Of a stretch of DNA of 64,000 nt, positions 12,536-23,980 are shown one piece after another. Source of the stretch: Bryum argenteum (lineage: Eukaryota > Streptophyta > Bryopsida > Bryales > Bryaceae); contig CM073323.1 of NCBI GenBank assembly GCA_037043015.1, positions 1,054,001 to 1,118,000 of the forward strand, in the 5' to 3' direction. The notes under the pieces were generated by a model that saw nothing but the letters and a program-made list of their open reading frames with translations, was not told the origin of the DNA and did not search any database. Made by a program: the position numbers and the translations under genes. The number at the start of each line of letters is the position of its first letter. Position 1 is the stretch's first letter.

Positions 12536-13854
12536 ACCCAAGCTTGTGGGATTGAATAATTTTTTTCGTCAATTTTGATCTTTTCGTATTTTTATTACTT
12601 AAGATTTATAAATTTGGAGCGGGACATAAATTTTGCTTACAATGTGAAGCATTTGAAGATTTGGTAGATCTTTCATAGCTCACATTTACTTACTTATTTC
12701 AATTACTAAGAGCAACAAGTTGACTGAATTATTTCATAAATAGTGACAAAGTCTATTTATATATTTAAAGCAAATGTTTATTTTTTTGTTTTGTGATGGA
12801 GGTGGGATCTCAGGGACCGCCTACCTAATTAAGGCACACGAGGTGTTGTTGGAAGCAAGTGGTTTTGGGGAGGTGTGGGCAACAAGCAAATATTGCAGAT
12901 CGAACCTCTAAAAGTCACATCGCATGACCGCCATCCAAATTCATAGCGTATCTCCAAATTCTCAATCAAAATCAAAGGGCAGGTACTATTTGATATGATA
13001 TTTTGTGAAACTATCTCCATATTTGCCTTTAAAATTTGTAACATCTCAAATAAGTCGTTCTTACCGATGTCCTTCGAATTTTTGATACGGTTCTCTCTTT
13101 TTGTGATTTGAGTTATTTTTTCTTTGACTTTTGACACAATTCTATTTTCCATTTACATTTCTTGGGTAATTTATCTTTTTCAGAGACGGAGGAGCACTGT
13201 GCTATTCAAATCATGTTGCCTCAAAAACTGCCCAAACCTATGTTCGGGCCACTCCCACTAGGCAGCAGATCTAATTAACTGTAAGCGGTTTCACTCCACC
13301 AGATATCTGCTGAGATTGAAAATCGACGAAGTCCCAAAACTAGCATCTGGTTTCAAACTGCGGCGCAATAGTATTCTGACACTAATGAGAAAATGTCCAA
13401 TGAAGTGTTCAGGTTATCCAAAAATTGGTCATATATTGTCTAATTGCAACCACCACTGAGGCCTCGCGTACCTGTTGTGTGTCCAGAGAAAATTTAGTAC
13501 GCCCTGTAGTGGGAAGAGGGTATCAAAAAAATAAAACATGAGCGATGTTGGAATCTGCTTTTCGTGTAATTTCAGTTCAAAATGTTTACCACCGGTCAAG
13601 CTAATAAAACAACCTAATTCTCATCTAACAGCTGCACAATACCATGAAGGGTTTGGAAAGTCACCGCTAAGCAGGAGTTGCTCTACATCAGAGAACGATA
13701 GCCAGCAGCCTACAGTAAGTACTTCTCTGATCAGATGATGACCTGCGTTACAGGGAGTAAGTGCCTCAGCATTGCACAAATGAAAAGGCTGTGGCGCTTT
13801 TTGCATGTCAAATTCCGCTTCACTAATAGACAGGATACTTAATTAGAAAATGAC
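12536..13854. other. AT-rich intergenic DNA and 3' flank of SmD3
   Basis: No convincing gene was found. A 107-codon minus-strand frame at 12829-13152 (Lys/Asn/Ile-rich, beginning MENRIVSKVKEKI) could be a transposon remnant but matches nothing I know. From about 13260 the stretch should include the 3' UTR of the SmD3 gene. Confidence 0.4.
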
Positions 13855-15603
13855 CTATCTTCTCATAGGAGGTGCAGCTCCTCTGCCCCCCATTGGAGGG
13901 GGTACGGTGCCTCTTGCTGCTGAGCGTGCCTGTAAAACATCAAGGAATGAAACAGCTTTAGAAGCAATTCATAAACAATACTGCACTATTCTTGGACCGA
14001 ATAGGCTCAGCCAGAGAACAGAAACTACTACCAACTAAGCACAAAACAACGTCTTGATACATAATACATTCATACTAAAAGGCTAACCTTAGCTTGCATG
14101 GCCGACGCACGACCACGACCAACGCCTACACCAGATGAACCCTTACCCTGCAGCACACCAGATATAGCGATGTAAGTCAAAAATTTGTCACATATGTTCT
14201 GTCTTCTGGTTACGATGAGTTCAAGAAGAATTTAACAGTAACCGTGTTGTACTCCAGAACCTTTCAAAGCAAAAGGTATCACGGAAAAACTGTACCTTAA
14301 TTTTAGCATCTAAACGCTTGAACATTGGGGCATTCTTGAGCATATCAGGAATAATCATATATCTGAAAGAAATAAAATCACCACGGTCATGAGTACCAGC
14401 AAGGGACTACCAAAAAACTGCGAAAAAGTTGCATAATATTGCGCCCTCAAATTAAGCTATTCCAACTTCACTAGGTCCCACAACAAGCAAAATAGGGGAA
14501 ACAGCTAACTCCACGATTGGTTGGAACGTTCTGGATACTGAAAAACTAAATCGAACGGTGTGCAGATAAAAACACAAATTGATCAAGTTCACTCCAGTTC
14601 CAGCGACAAGAAGAGTAGATTCCTGCTTGAGAAGGAAAATGAGACATACCTGACTTTACTCCCTCGGATGAAAACGTGTTCTAGTTGCGAGACCTTCCCA
14701 TCCTGCATAACCCCCAACCGTTGAAATACACTGATTTCGTGAAAGATGAAACGAGAATAACAACGAGCTGATGAAATCCTCGTCATAAGTAAATCAAAAG
14801 CAGGAAAGGGCTCAAGTGCACTGTCGGGACCTCCCCAGCTGACAAATGGCTTGGAACATGTGCAACACGGTCCAATTTGTAACGAGCATGAACCAGCGGA
14901 AGATACACTAAAGCTACACCACGAAAAGGCGCATTTCTTCACACAGACGAATATTGATTGCTTACTAACCAACCAATAATTTAACACCTAAAAGTCATGG
15001 AGTTTGTTGTCCGTGCCTAGAATTATTACGACGAAACTGGGAAGACCATTCAGTTTTTTGGTCTGTATAAAAGAGTCTACTGCCAAAACCTACATGCGCA
15101 TCCTAAGAAGGACAAGCAAGGGCCGGTGTAAGTTCAAAGGCTCGTCTAAAGATACTTTTAAACCGGGGTAGATTCTCAAGAAGAAAAAACACATAAATAA
15201 ATTCCAGATATGTCATCCTTTCTAAGCTCGTCGTCATACCCTAAACCATGCAATGTCGGAATCGACAGAACGAGAAAAATGCTGGTATTGTTAGCCCTAG
15301 AGCGACCTTCCAAATCAACGATACTGCTTGATGATTTCGAGATTGCCAAATTCCACTAAAACCAACCATTAGGAAGATACCGGGGAGTTAGGGCTTTCGC
15401 ATGAGTATCGCAGGGCCATGAATTAAAGGAAACGAAAATCTTACCTTGGCAGTGTACGTGATGGACTCGAGCTGCGAGTTCCAATTGTCCTCGCACTCAA
15501 TCAAAGAGCCGCGGTACACCTCCCCGCTCTTGAGTTCCACAGTCACAATGTGACCCTCGGCCTCGTGCAGCAGTTTCACCGGGATGCCCAAACTCTTACT
15601 CAT
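13855..15603 (-). CDS. SmD3: Small nuclear ribonucleoprotein SmD3
   Basis: Five exons (15445-15603, 14650-14702, 14296-14362, 14088-14147, 13855-13929) encode 137 residues. All introns are GT-AG with matching phases. The Sm fold is evident: [18 protein letters not shown] at the N-terminus, the Sm1 segment with [14 protein letters not shown], and the Sm2 segment [15 protein letters not shown], then [15 protein letters not shown]. The C-terminal tail is RG-rich ([28 protein letters not shown]). Arginines in such tails are typically symmetrically dimethylated before SMN-dependent assembly. SmD3 forms part of the heptameric ring on U1, U2, U4 and U5 snRNAs in the nucleus. Length matches plant and animal relatives. 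The first intron (742 bases) is the longest. Confidence 0.97.
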
Positions 15604-16315
15604 GATTTCACCTGTACAGCTCCGCGATCAGCTGCACTAATCGATCACCAAATTCCCTCCTCGCAATCACGAGTGTCGAGCAAGCTTCAAGTGATCACGA
15701 CACGAGAAAATTGACGCGATTGAAGCTCCCGCAACAACGCTCCGCTTGGTCGACAGAAACCTTCGGTGACAACTGAACGAAACCCTACACGGATGAAGAG
15801 CCTATTCTTCATTCATCGCATTTTTGGAAGTCTCGGGTTGGAAGTTTTATGCAAGACTTGATAATAATTGAGTACAGTAGTTCGGAAGTATGAAGATAAA
15901 TAGTAGGATGTAAGGAGAGTGCTCAATAATGGCTCAAATTTCAGATTTTGTAATCTCTAGTGAGGTAATCAGTGTAAGCAATCTTCATGCACATCGGGAA
16001 AGTGAATTGTATAGTCAAAGTGAATTCAACAATTTTGGACTCTTTTACAATTTGTTCTGAATTTTTGAATGCAGTCTTATAGGTGTTTTTAAAATGGTGC
16101 CCTATTTTTGCACCCTATAGAAATTTTCCATGAGCACATGCTAGTGTTAAGTGGAGAAGCTATTATGTCCCTCATGGTGATGAAACCTAGTCCTCTATTA
16201 TTGGTACATCTAGAGTTTTGAGCAATCTCATTTAAACTAGGTCGAAGTCCAAAGTATTTTTTTAAGTCTATCATTGATTGTAAAAAATCTTGTGGCATTT
16301 GCAAACATACATGAT
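15604..16315. other. Intergenic: 5' flank of SmD3
   Basis: The first ~200 bases upstream of the SmD3 start are moderately GC-rich and likely carry its promoter and 5' UTR. Beyond that the sequence turns AT-rich and no feature was recognised. Confidence 0.35.
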
Positions 16316-16790
16316 GAGATGATTTTTGGTATTATCTTTATATATGGAATAGTAGTATATATTTGTCCGTCCTTGGCAATCCATACATACATGTTCATGA
16401 TCATTTTGATCCTGTATATATGGCATGAAGAGTTTAAAAGATTTTGAAGTGTTTGGTAAGTGGTATTTGATTGTTATTAGGAGTTTGTTAAATCTCAATA
16501 ATGTAACAAGGAGTTGAAGAGACAAGGATTGAAGAACATGAAAATGGAAGCAAAGAAGGAGTAAACGGGAAATGGAGGGAACATATGACAAGAACCGCAA
16601 AGGATGGAAACCGGGAATGGGAGTTGAGGGACGAGGATATGAAAGTAAATAATGGGAACTAGAGTTGGGGGACATAGGACAAAGACTCTAGGAGTTGCGG
16701 AACACGAATGAGGGAAGAGAGGATGGGAGATATGCTGTAAATTTCAAAGAGCACCAGGAACCGAAAATGAGGGAATGACATCAAGCAATG
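16316..16790 (-). repeat. Dispersed repeat, inverted relative of the copy at 62.1-62.85 kb
   Basis: Read on the minus strand, this stretch matches 62.5-62.83 kb over roughly 300 bases. The shared blocks include a purine/pyrimidine-biased section built on TTCCC-type words, then a segment with AATAACAATCA, CTTCAAAATCTT and ACTCTTCATG. No coding frame is preserved, so the family is probably an old transposon or a non-coding repeat. Confidence 0.55.
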
Positions 16791-17400
16791 CGTCTTGAGA
16801 AGGAAAAGTTTTTGTAAAGGACTGGTCGCCTGTACCTATGGTGGCCTATCTAGATTGGTACTAACTTGTCTCGAGAAGAAGTTCTTGGACTACAAGATGC
16901 TAGATTCCAATTGGAGCAACGAAAAGCTCTCACACCAACGAGTCTTTTCAAAACCAATCATAGACTTCCTATTCCTCTCTTTAGAATGCATATTCCCAAG
17001 AATCCTGATAATCATGCACCAACTAGGTAGAGAAATATTGTTTGTCGTAGTCCTCATGCTCTTGCTGCTACTCGGACAAATAATTGGGAGAGTTTGGCTT
17101 TCATGGATGGACATAGCATTGTCCATGAGAGCATTGTCATAGCATTGTCCTAAATTTACATAGCATTGTCCTAAATATGGAGTGGTAAGTTCTCTTGTGG
17201 CTCCAACAAATAATATCTACCGTGCCTACATCAGAAATTTCCCACATTGTATTTGTTATGACTTCACTACAATTAGTACAACTTCTCTTGGGAAGAAAGG
17301 AAATTGGGTGAATTGCAAGCATTTGTACTATTTTCTTAGATATTACTCCAAACTCGACTACACAAGGATGTCTTCATGCATGCACCAACTTGAAGATATT

Positions 17401-17500
17401 GGGAGGTCATCCACTTGCTACAATCGGCTGAGATAGTCATCCACTTGCTACATCAGGTTGAGATAGTCATCCACTTACTACAATTGGCTGAGATAGTTGA
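17401..17500. repeat. 30-base tandem repeat, about 3.3 copies
   Basis: The unit is about GTCATCCACTTGCTACAAT followed by CGGCTGAGATA, repeated at 17401, 17431 and 17461 with few differences, with a degenerate partial copy from 17491. It lies in AT-rich intergenic DNA. Confidence 0.85.
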
Positions 17501-18234
17501 TCCAATTGACCTTATTTTGGTACGTACTCTTATTTTACATATGTATTGTTCATAGAATATAAATCTTCAGTTATCACATGTTTTTGTCAACTACACTATT
17601 CTATTTGATAGAGACTTGTTTTTGGGACTTCTATGCTTCTACAACAATAGTCGACACTACTCATGCTTGAAGAAGTTAAACATCTATCTACATTTTGTAT
17701 TTTCCACATGTTGCATTGGTTCACAATTTTAGGCTACTCTTCCCACGGTAATAGGCTCTCACACATGTGAAGTATGTGAGGTTATGTATAACAACTATAT
17801 TTTATTTATTTGCTTCTTAAAAGATTTGGATGATAGCACAATTGAATTTGTTGTATGTAATGAGTGGGTAACTTTTGCTTCAACACTTAATACAATTGAT
17901 AACACAACTCCATCCTGTAATATTCGTAAGTAACTGTGTGAATGAATCTTGTGCAAGGTTGCATATGAAAAGTAGCCTTGCAATTGACGTGGCATTGCAA
18001 AGGCATCTCCGAGCGAGACCTGTCAACCTGATTGATTGGTACGGTGTGGAGAGCTTCACGATATGTTAGCTGCTAACAAAGGTGAAAAAATCGTCCACAC
18101 CTGCCACGGTCCTCAAAGCCCCTTCAGTATCTCCTTCACGACCATCAAGAACATGAGACCTCACCGACTAACATTCACAATCGAGTTCCTTGAACTATTT
18201 GGCGAGGAAAGGGTAAATTGAATTTACTTCGAGG
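17501..18234. other. AT-rich intergenic DNA, 3' flank of the PPR gene
   Basis: No gene was recognised. A 61-codon plus-strand frame (18036-18221) has no recognisable motif. The 3' UTR of the PPR gene ending at 18235 must lie in the right part. Confidence 0.35.
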
Positions 18235-20994
18235 TCAATGACCAGCTGATGAACGGACACTATCAGAATTATGTAAATAAGATTCCTGTTCTAGAGATTC
18301 CTCTCCTAATGATTCTTCTTCATATATATAATCCTCATCATAGTCACTATCTGAATCTTCAGCATCCTCCTCGTCGACGCCTGCCTCGGTTTCGGCTTCA
18401 GATCTGATGGCAACTTCAGGCTTGATAACACCGCCTTCCGCAGTAACCCTTATCCTGTATTTCTTTCCCCTCTTACTATACCTGTATCCCCATTTAGTGG
18501 GTGGATACTTGGCCTCAATAGCGTCTGCCCTCTTCAATAATCCCAGACCTCTGTATGTTTTCACAACCCGCTCAACAGTAGCTGCGTCCGGCTTAACCTC
18601 CAACTCTTCCATATCCGCAAAGACCTTCAAAGAACAGCACTCTCGACCATTACACTTTGCATATATGCTGAAGTAGCTTACAGTAACGTGAGTAATGAGG
18701 AAGATTAGAACAATTCGTGACATGCTAGTGAGATAAAGGATGGGCTCTTAATCACTGTGAGACTGAAGCTACTTCTGCGATGACCGTGGATACAGACTGC
18801 ATATACGACGTCTTGAATACGATGCAAAATGGTTGAGCCCACACCATTTCGGTGTGGGGATCTCAAGACACGAAATGAGTAACCTTCGGATAGTCGCCGA
18901 GCGGTATAGTGGATATTGAATTGAGGAAGTTGTCTTTACCTGAAGAAGCCGCCTGGGCTGATTATGATCGTCGAACATAGCAATTACAACTGTGAACATG
19001 ATCCGCGGAGTTGCATCCTCGTGTTGAGTCAGAATTTTTTCCCACAGTGCATCAGCTTCCTCCACGCGCCCTTCGTAGCCTAATGCCTGCAGGAGTAAGG
19101 TGTACGTGCCCATAGTTTTTCCTTGCCCTTTGCTCAGCATCCATTTCGTGACCTGCCGCATTCATAAACATATATTTGCTGAAGGATCAAATTAATCAAA
19201 TTTGCCATTGGATCTAGAGTACCACGTGCTGAACAAGGTCAAACTTGGTGGAGCAATCTAATGCTCCGCAAGTAACTGTACTCGCGATTTGGCTCTTGAC
19301 AAGAGCCGCGTCTCCCGTCAATACAGACCCATTTCGATTCATAACATCTTATATGGATATGCCGACGATGAATTGATGTGACAACCACCAACCTGTATGA
19401 CACGCTTCCATTGTTGTTCTTGAGCCAAGTATTGCAGTGCTTTCTTGATAGCTATAATAGGAAACTCCAGCTCCCATGCAATGAATGCATCTAATGCCCC
19501 GTATATTTCTTCCTTGGCACTTGGCAGCTCAGATATTACATCCACGAGCTTCCGAGCTTTAGTGAACGAGCCTTTCCGATTCACTGTCTTCCACGCTCGT
19601 TTCCGTCGGGGCCTGGCACCACCTCCAAAACATATCTGGGTGGCGAAGGAGGTTCAGTCTACTTCATCTCGTATGCGTAACAGAACAAAAGTAGTCCAAC
19701 TAGAATTTAGACTCAACTCTAAAAAGAGGGTCATCGAACCTCATCAATTAGGTCACTCGACCTTGATGTAAACCTATGCTCATAAAACGGAGTGCATTCT
19801 ACTTACCAACAAGTCAGATTATTGGTTTCATTGAAAAAATTGAGTTCTATGGGCCAGTCAACAAAGGAAGGGGCAAATGAGGTGTGCTAACCCAAGAAGC
19901 TGGTCGCCGACAACCTATCACGCCCATCTGCAATGCTCCAGTTATTCGCTCCTGCTCCTCCAGCAACTCTTCATCGATATCAATCATATCCACCGCACCT
20001 GTAAGCACCCTGCGGAGATATATCAACAGAGATATATCAACACTTCATTCACTCCCTATCAAGATAGAAAATAATGAATAACGTTAGAGCAAAGATTCAA
20101 CCTTCCAAAATCCGAGCAAATTCAGACACGAAACGATCAAAGAGGAGTACGTACTCTTCATGAGTATCAGCGATACCCTCTGAATGGGCCATAAAAATGC
20201 CACCTTCGGACTGCTTGAGGTCCTCTGTCCGACAAGAGCTCTCGGCCATCATTACTGTTGCACCCAGGGCATGACTTGGCCGCAACGTCTGGACAAAATT
20301 TCATGCAAAATTTACGAATATGATGATATATAAAAGGAGCGTCCAAACTGCGAATCAGCAGTGCAAGCCAACCTACTATGCATCAATGACAATCTTCACC
20401 ACAACGAGCCGCTATCTCACCAGTGAAAAAAGTGATTTTCACTTCTGCTTAAATTTTCAGACTGCCATCCCTCTGTTACCGTCCATCAAGCTAACGCATC
20501 AAACTAAAGCTACGTATACGTATGAGAAAGCACTGCCAAGCCAAACTGGCTACTAAAATTGACCCTTCCCTAATCCTGAACGAACTATTCCACTCGCTCA
20601 TAAACGTCACGAATCGAGGCTCAAAATGCTCTTCCACTAAAATAATACAAATGATTCAGAAATGATATTGACAGGGAATGAAGCAGCGCAAACCACTGCG
20701 CACACATCCCAATTGAGCATCTCATAATCCTTACTCCCTATCTCGTAGAGCAATTCAAGTCAAAGGTTGAACTCCCAATCCGAAAAGCCTCAAGGTGGGG
20801 GATAAAGAACACAAGAAGGGTCTAAAAAACGCACTCACAGGCTTGGTCATAAGTTTTTCGTCCCGCCTTGTATTCCGCCAGCTCTTGCAGCGCGCCACAT
20901 TAGGCACGTAGGCAACAGTCGATGGGAGCGAAATAGGAGAGAGGGAAGCTGGAGCGGATGAGCGCAATTGCAAAATGGTGGCCTCCATGGCCAC
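18235..20994 (-). CDS. PPR protein, EMB1417 / At4g21190-At4g18975 type, likely plastid
   Basis: Six exons (20839-20994, 20102-20288, 19922-19998, 19393-19635, 18940-19152, 18235-18624) give 421 residues. The N-terminus is Ser/Ala/Arg-rich without acidic residues early on, like a plastid transit peptide. The core has segments shared with the plant EMB1417 group: LPSAKEEIYGALDAFIAWE, KRVIQVTKWMLSKGQGKTMG, VFADMEELEVKPDAATVE and KYPPTKWGYRY. PPR-type helical pairs cover about residues 170-340. Such proteins bind organellar RNA; the specific target is unknown. The end of exon 3 was placed at a GTGATA donor to keep the frame and is the least certain junction. The C-terminal ~45 residues are strongly acidic (many Asp/Glu/Ser) and appear to be an extension compared with Arabidopsis. 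Confidence 0.88.
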
Positions 20995-22157
20995 AGCGCA
21001 AGAGATTGCAGAAGAGGTAAGTCAGTGAGAAGATCTGATAACAGAGTCAGGTCTCAATTAGGGTTTCAGATATCCAGTGGACTCGTTTGTGTGGCATCAC
21101 ATTCTTGCAACGTCCTCCGATGCACCTTGCTCTGCACAGCTTTACTAAAACTCACGGACACAGAACCCAGTTTTATATGTCGAGGGCACACCTCCTGCAG
21201 TGGGCGGATTGCTCTCCTCGTGGGCCGTCGGCACTCAGAGCCGCTCCTCATCCGTTCCTGGAATAAATCTTCATGCCGCTCCCCATGTGTTCTACTCCCA
21301 TCGCGTTCCCAATCATCGGGGTGATCTAATCTGACGGTGTCCACGCCCCCACATTCCAGGATCGACGGGAGAGAGTGACGCTGCCTGAACTCAAGGGCAC
21401 AGTCCGGGAAATTTTCAGAGGTCATCCAGTTCATATCCTTTACTTCACATGATCATCCGGTCATTCTGATTGATACCCGTGTTATACGCCGGTGGTACCC
21501 ATGTGATAACGCTGTGATACTGAGGTATTTTTCAAGAATTTGAACCGGCAGATATCCTGAACCTTGAAACTGCACTCATAAATTCTCAAAATTAACAGGC
21601 CAATTTGTGACTAAATGCCGGTACTCCCCGTTCATTGCTCAAAGGGTGGCTAGCCTCACTTGGGCTCTCATCAGCTTTGGACTTTGGAGTTCATGTTCTC
21701 CTGCTAACTTTATCTGATACAGTTCTGTGGCATACAGCAGATTTATCGACTGCAAGCACCACCCCGTTTCGATACAATCGAAGAAGACTGTCTTCGAAAA
21801 AATCACAGCTACAAAAAATCTTGGCAGGCAATTCTTCACTTGACTCTCAAAGTTTACGCGATGATCACACGTCGACAAGTCTGCCCTTTCTAGCCGTCCT
21901 TTTCTATCCATCCATATGGATGCGGTTCATCTCAAGGTCTCCGAGTTGGAACTTCTTCTACTATGACTTCAAGGAGTTTGATGATTTTCCGAGATGTGAG
22001 CTCGGAAGTGTGTGGATATAGCTTCAGTCATGGACCTCAAAATTTTGAAACGGGAAACGAGATGCCGCATCGTCTTCGAATCTCAAGGGTTTCAGCTAAA
22101 ATTTCTTGGAGTTGAAAGCACTGTGTGGATTGCAGTTTGTGAGCAACGACTGGAGCT
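20995..22157. promoter_or_regulatory. Shared head-to-head region of two plastid-type genes
   Basis: This 1.16-kb stretch separates the divergent starts of the PPR gene (minus, 20994) and the DUF2306 gene (plus, 22158). Both products look plastid-targeted. Open frames here lack coding character, so the stretch probably holds both promoters and 5' UTRs. No specific element was identified. Confidence 0.4.
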
Positions 22158-23980
22158 ATGGCGTCGTCTCTGGCTCCCACTGTGGTTGGATTTCAGGCCT
22201 GCTCCAAGATGAAATTGAGCACGACTTTCCACTACCTTCCGCTGCCGGCGAGCTTCGCAAGTGCTAGAGGAGCCAGGCGTGGTCGGAGATCGCTCTCTGT
22301 GGCTGCCTCTTCGTCTGAGGAGGAGAATCCGTTCACAAGCTCGACCATTTCCGTTGCGAGTAACTTACTGGTTCCGCAGTGTGTCAAATTTTCGCGATGT
22401 CAAGATTTCTGGTTCGGGGATACATTTCCCACATGTTATAATAGTTCCTGATGATTTGTTACAGTTCAGATTAGCCACAGAAGTAGCCGAATTCTGGTAC
22501 TCGATAACTTTTGGGGATTGCTTGGCATCGGAGAATTGGAAAGTTCGAAATCCGCTGTGCTTGAACTAACTTCGCGCCATGGCATGCAGAAGGTGGACCA
22601 GCATCAAGATCAGATACGGTCTAGGGGGAGATTCTGGGGCGGAATTGGCCGGTGGATTGTCGTATGTTGCTCGGTGCCGTTCTCGCTCTACACACTCCCG
22701 TTCCTTTACGGCGACTTTGAAATCTACAAGCACCTAACTGTCAATGCCATCTTCAGAAAGAATTACGAGTTGGCAGGTCTTCACATTGCCAACCACCTCC
22801 CCACATGGCAGGTAATGCATATTGTCTCGGCAAACCTTCACTGCCGTCTTGCATTCTCAGCACAAAGTGTAGTGGTGGATCATACACCTATTCGAATCCT
22901 ATGTACGCAATCTGTAACTGAATAGTATGGCATTACGAAAGACATCCCAATAATGTTGATGTACCCTTCGATTAGCTGTAATGTGACATCAGCTTTGAGA
23001 ATGTTGTCAGGATGGACTGCTAATGAAAGGGTTGGTGCAGATTCATGCAGCAGCGGCGTTGCTGTATATGGCAATAGGGCCGTTCCAATTCAATCCAACG
23101 TTTCGAATGAAACACCCGGTGATGCACAAACGTCTGGGCTACACATTTGCTGTGTGTACGATCATCACCGCCGTGACGGGCGCGACCACCATGCGATCGG
23201 TCAGCGAGTTGGGCCCCATAGCGGTGGGTATGACGCCCTTCATGTCGGCCGGGACCTTGATCGCCCTGGCCATCGCCATTCATGCAGCTCGCTGCCATCA
23301 GTTCCAACGCCATCGAAGGTGGATGCTGCGCTCGGCTGCCATCGGGTATGTGCTTCCCTTCAACCCCAATCCTCTGCACTCTAGAATCAGACGAGAACAT
23401 CAAGTCAACTTTTCGAAGAACTAGACACAGTCTGCAATTCTTGAAGATGTCCTGAATCGGCACCTCACCATGGTATTGCAAAGCATTACAGATGTTTGAG
23501 TGGTGAAGGCATGCATCAATGATCGTTTCCAACACCGATTGTGAAGTGGTTGGAAGTAGAAGACATGTTGGATAGTTTTCAAGATGGCCATGGTTCGGTG
23601 CTTAAAATAAAAAGAACGGCTGTTTCCGAGTCTTGCCACCAGAATTTCAATGAGGATAGAAACTAAGTGAAACCATTAGAATCTTGTAGGTGAAAATGCG
23701 GTGTTATTGGAATGAGCTGATATTGTTTTGCGGCTAACATGAATGAATCCGATGCTTGTGGTGCAGGTATGCCGTGATGTACACACGCTTGTTGCCGGGG
23801 TTCATCCAAGTGGTGTGCAAAGTGTCCGGCGAAGAAGCTCTGGATTACTCCTTCCCGCTGTCTGTGGCTCTGAACAGTGGTCTTGTTGAGCTTTACATTT
23901 ATACGTACTTGGGGTCCCAACCAAATCATTATCCTAAAGCTCCGGACGCACCAGACAGCAGCTCGAACAAGGTCCTGTAA
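22158..23980 (+). CDS. DUF2306 multi-pass membrane protein, likely plastid-targeted
   Basis: Four exons (22158-22359, 22465-22811, 23011-23345, 23767-23980) give 365 residues; all junctions are GT-AG and in phase. Residues 1-55 look like a transit peptide: MASSLAPTVVGFQ, Ser/Arg-rich, ending RRSLSVAASSSEEE. Five hydrophobic segments follow. The segment QIHAAAALLYMAIGPFQF, then HPVMHKRLGYTFA, then HRRWMLRSAAIG, matches the layout of the bacterial predicted-membrane-protein family DUF2306 (His-rich, 'HR-LG', 'HRRWMLRS'). The biochemical role of the family is not known to me. The first exon and the Ser/Arg-rich start of exon 2 were chosen because phase and frame agree. It shares its upstream region with the PPR gene. 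Confidence 0.82.

Noticed and set aside
16795-17142. 115-codon plus-strand frame with a hydrophobic stretch
   Set aside because: It lies in repeat-rich AT-rich DNA with equally long frames on the other strand and no recognisable motif.
18890-18925. tRNA-like start (GTCGCCGAGCGGTATAGTGG)
   Set aside because: No matching acceptor stem or T-arm follows, and it lies inside an intron of the PPR gene.
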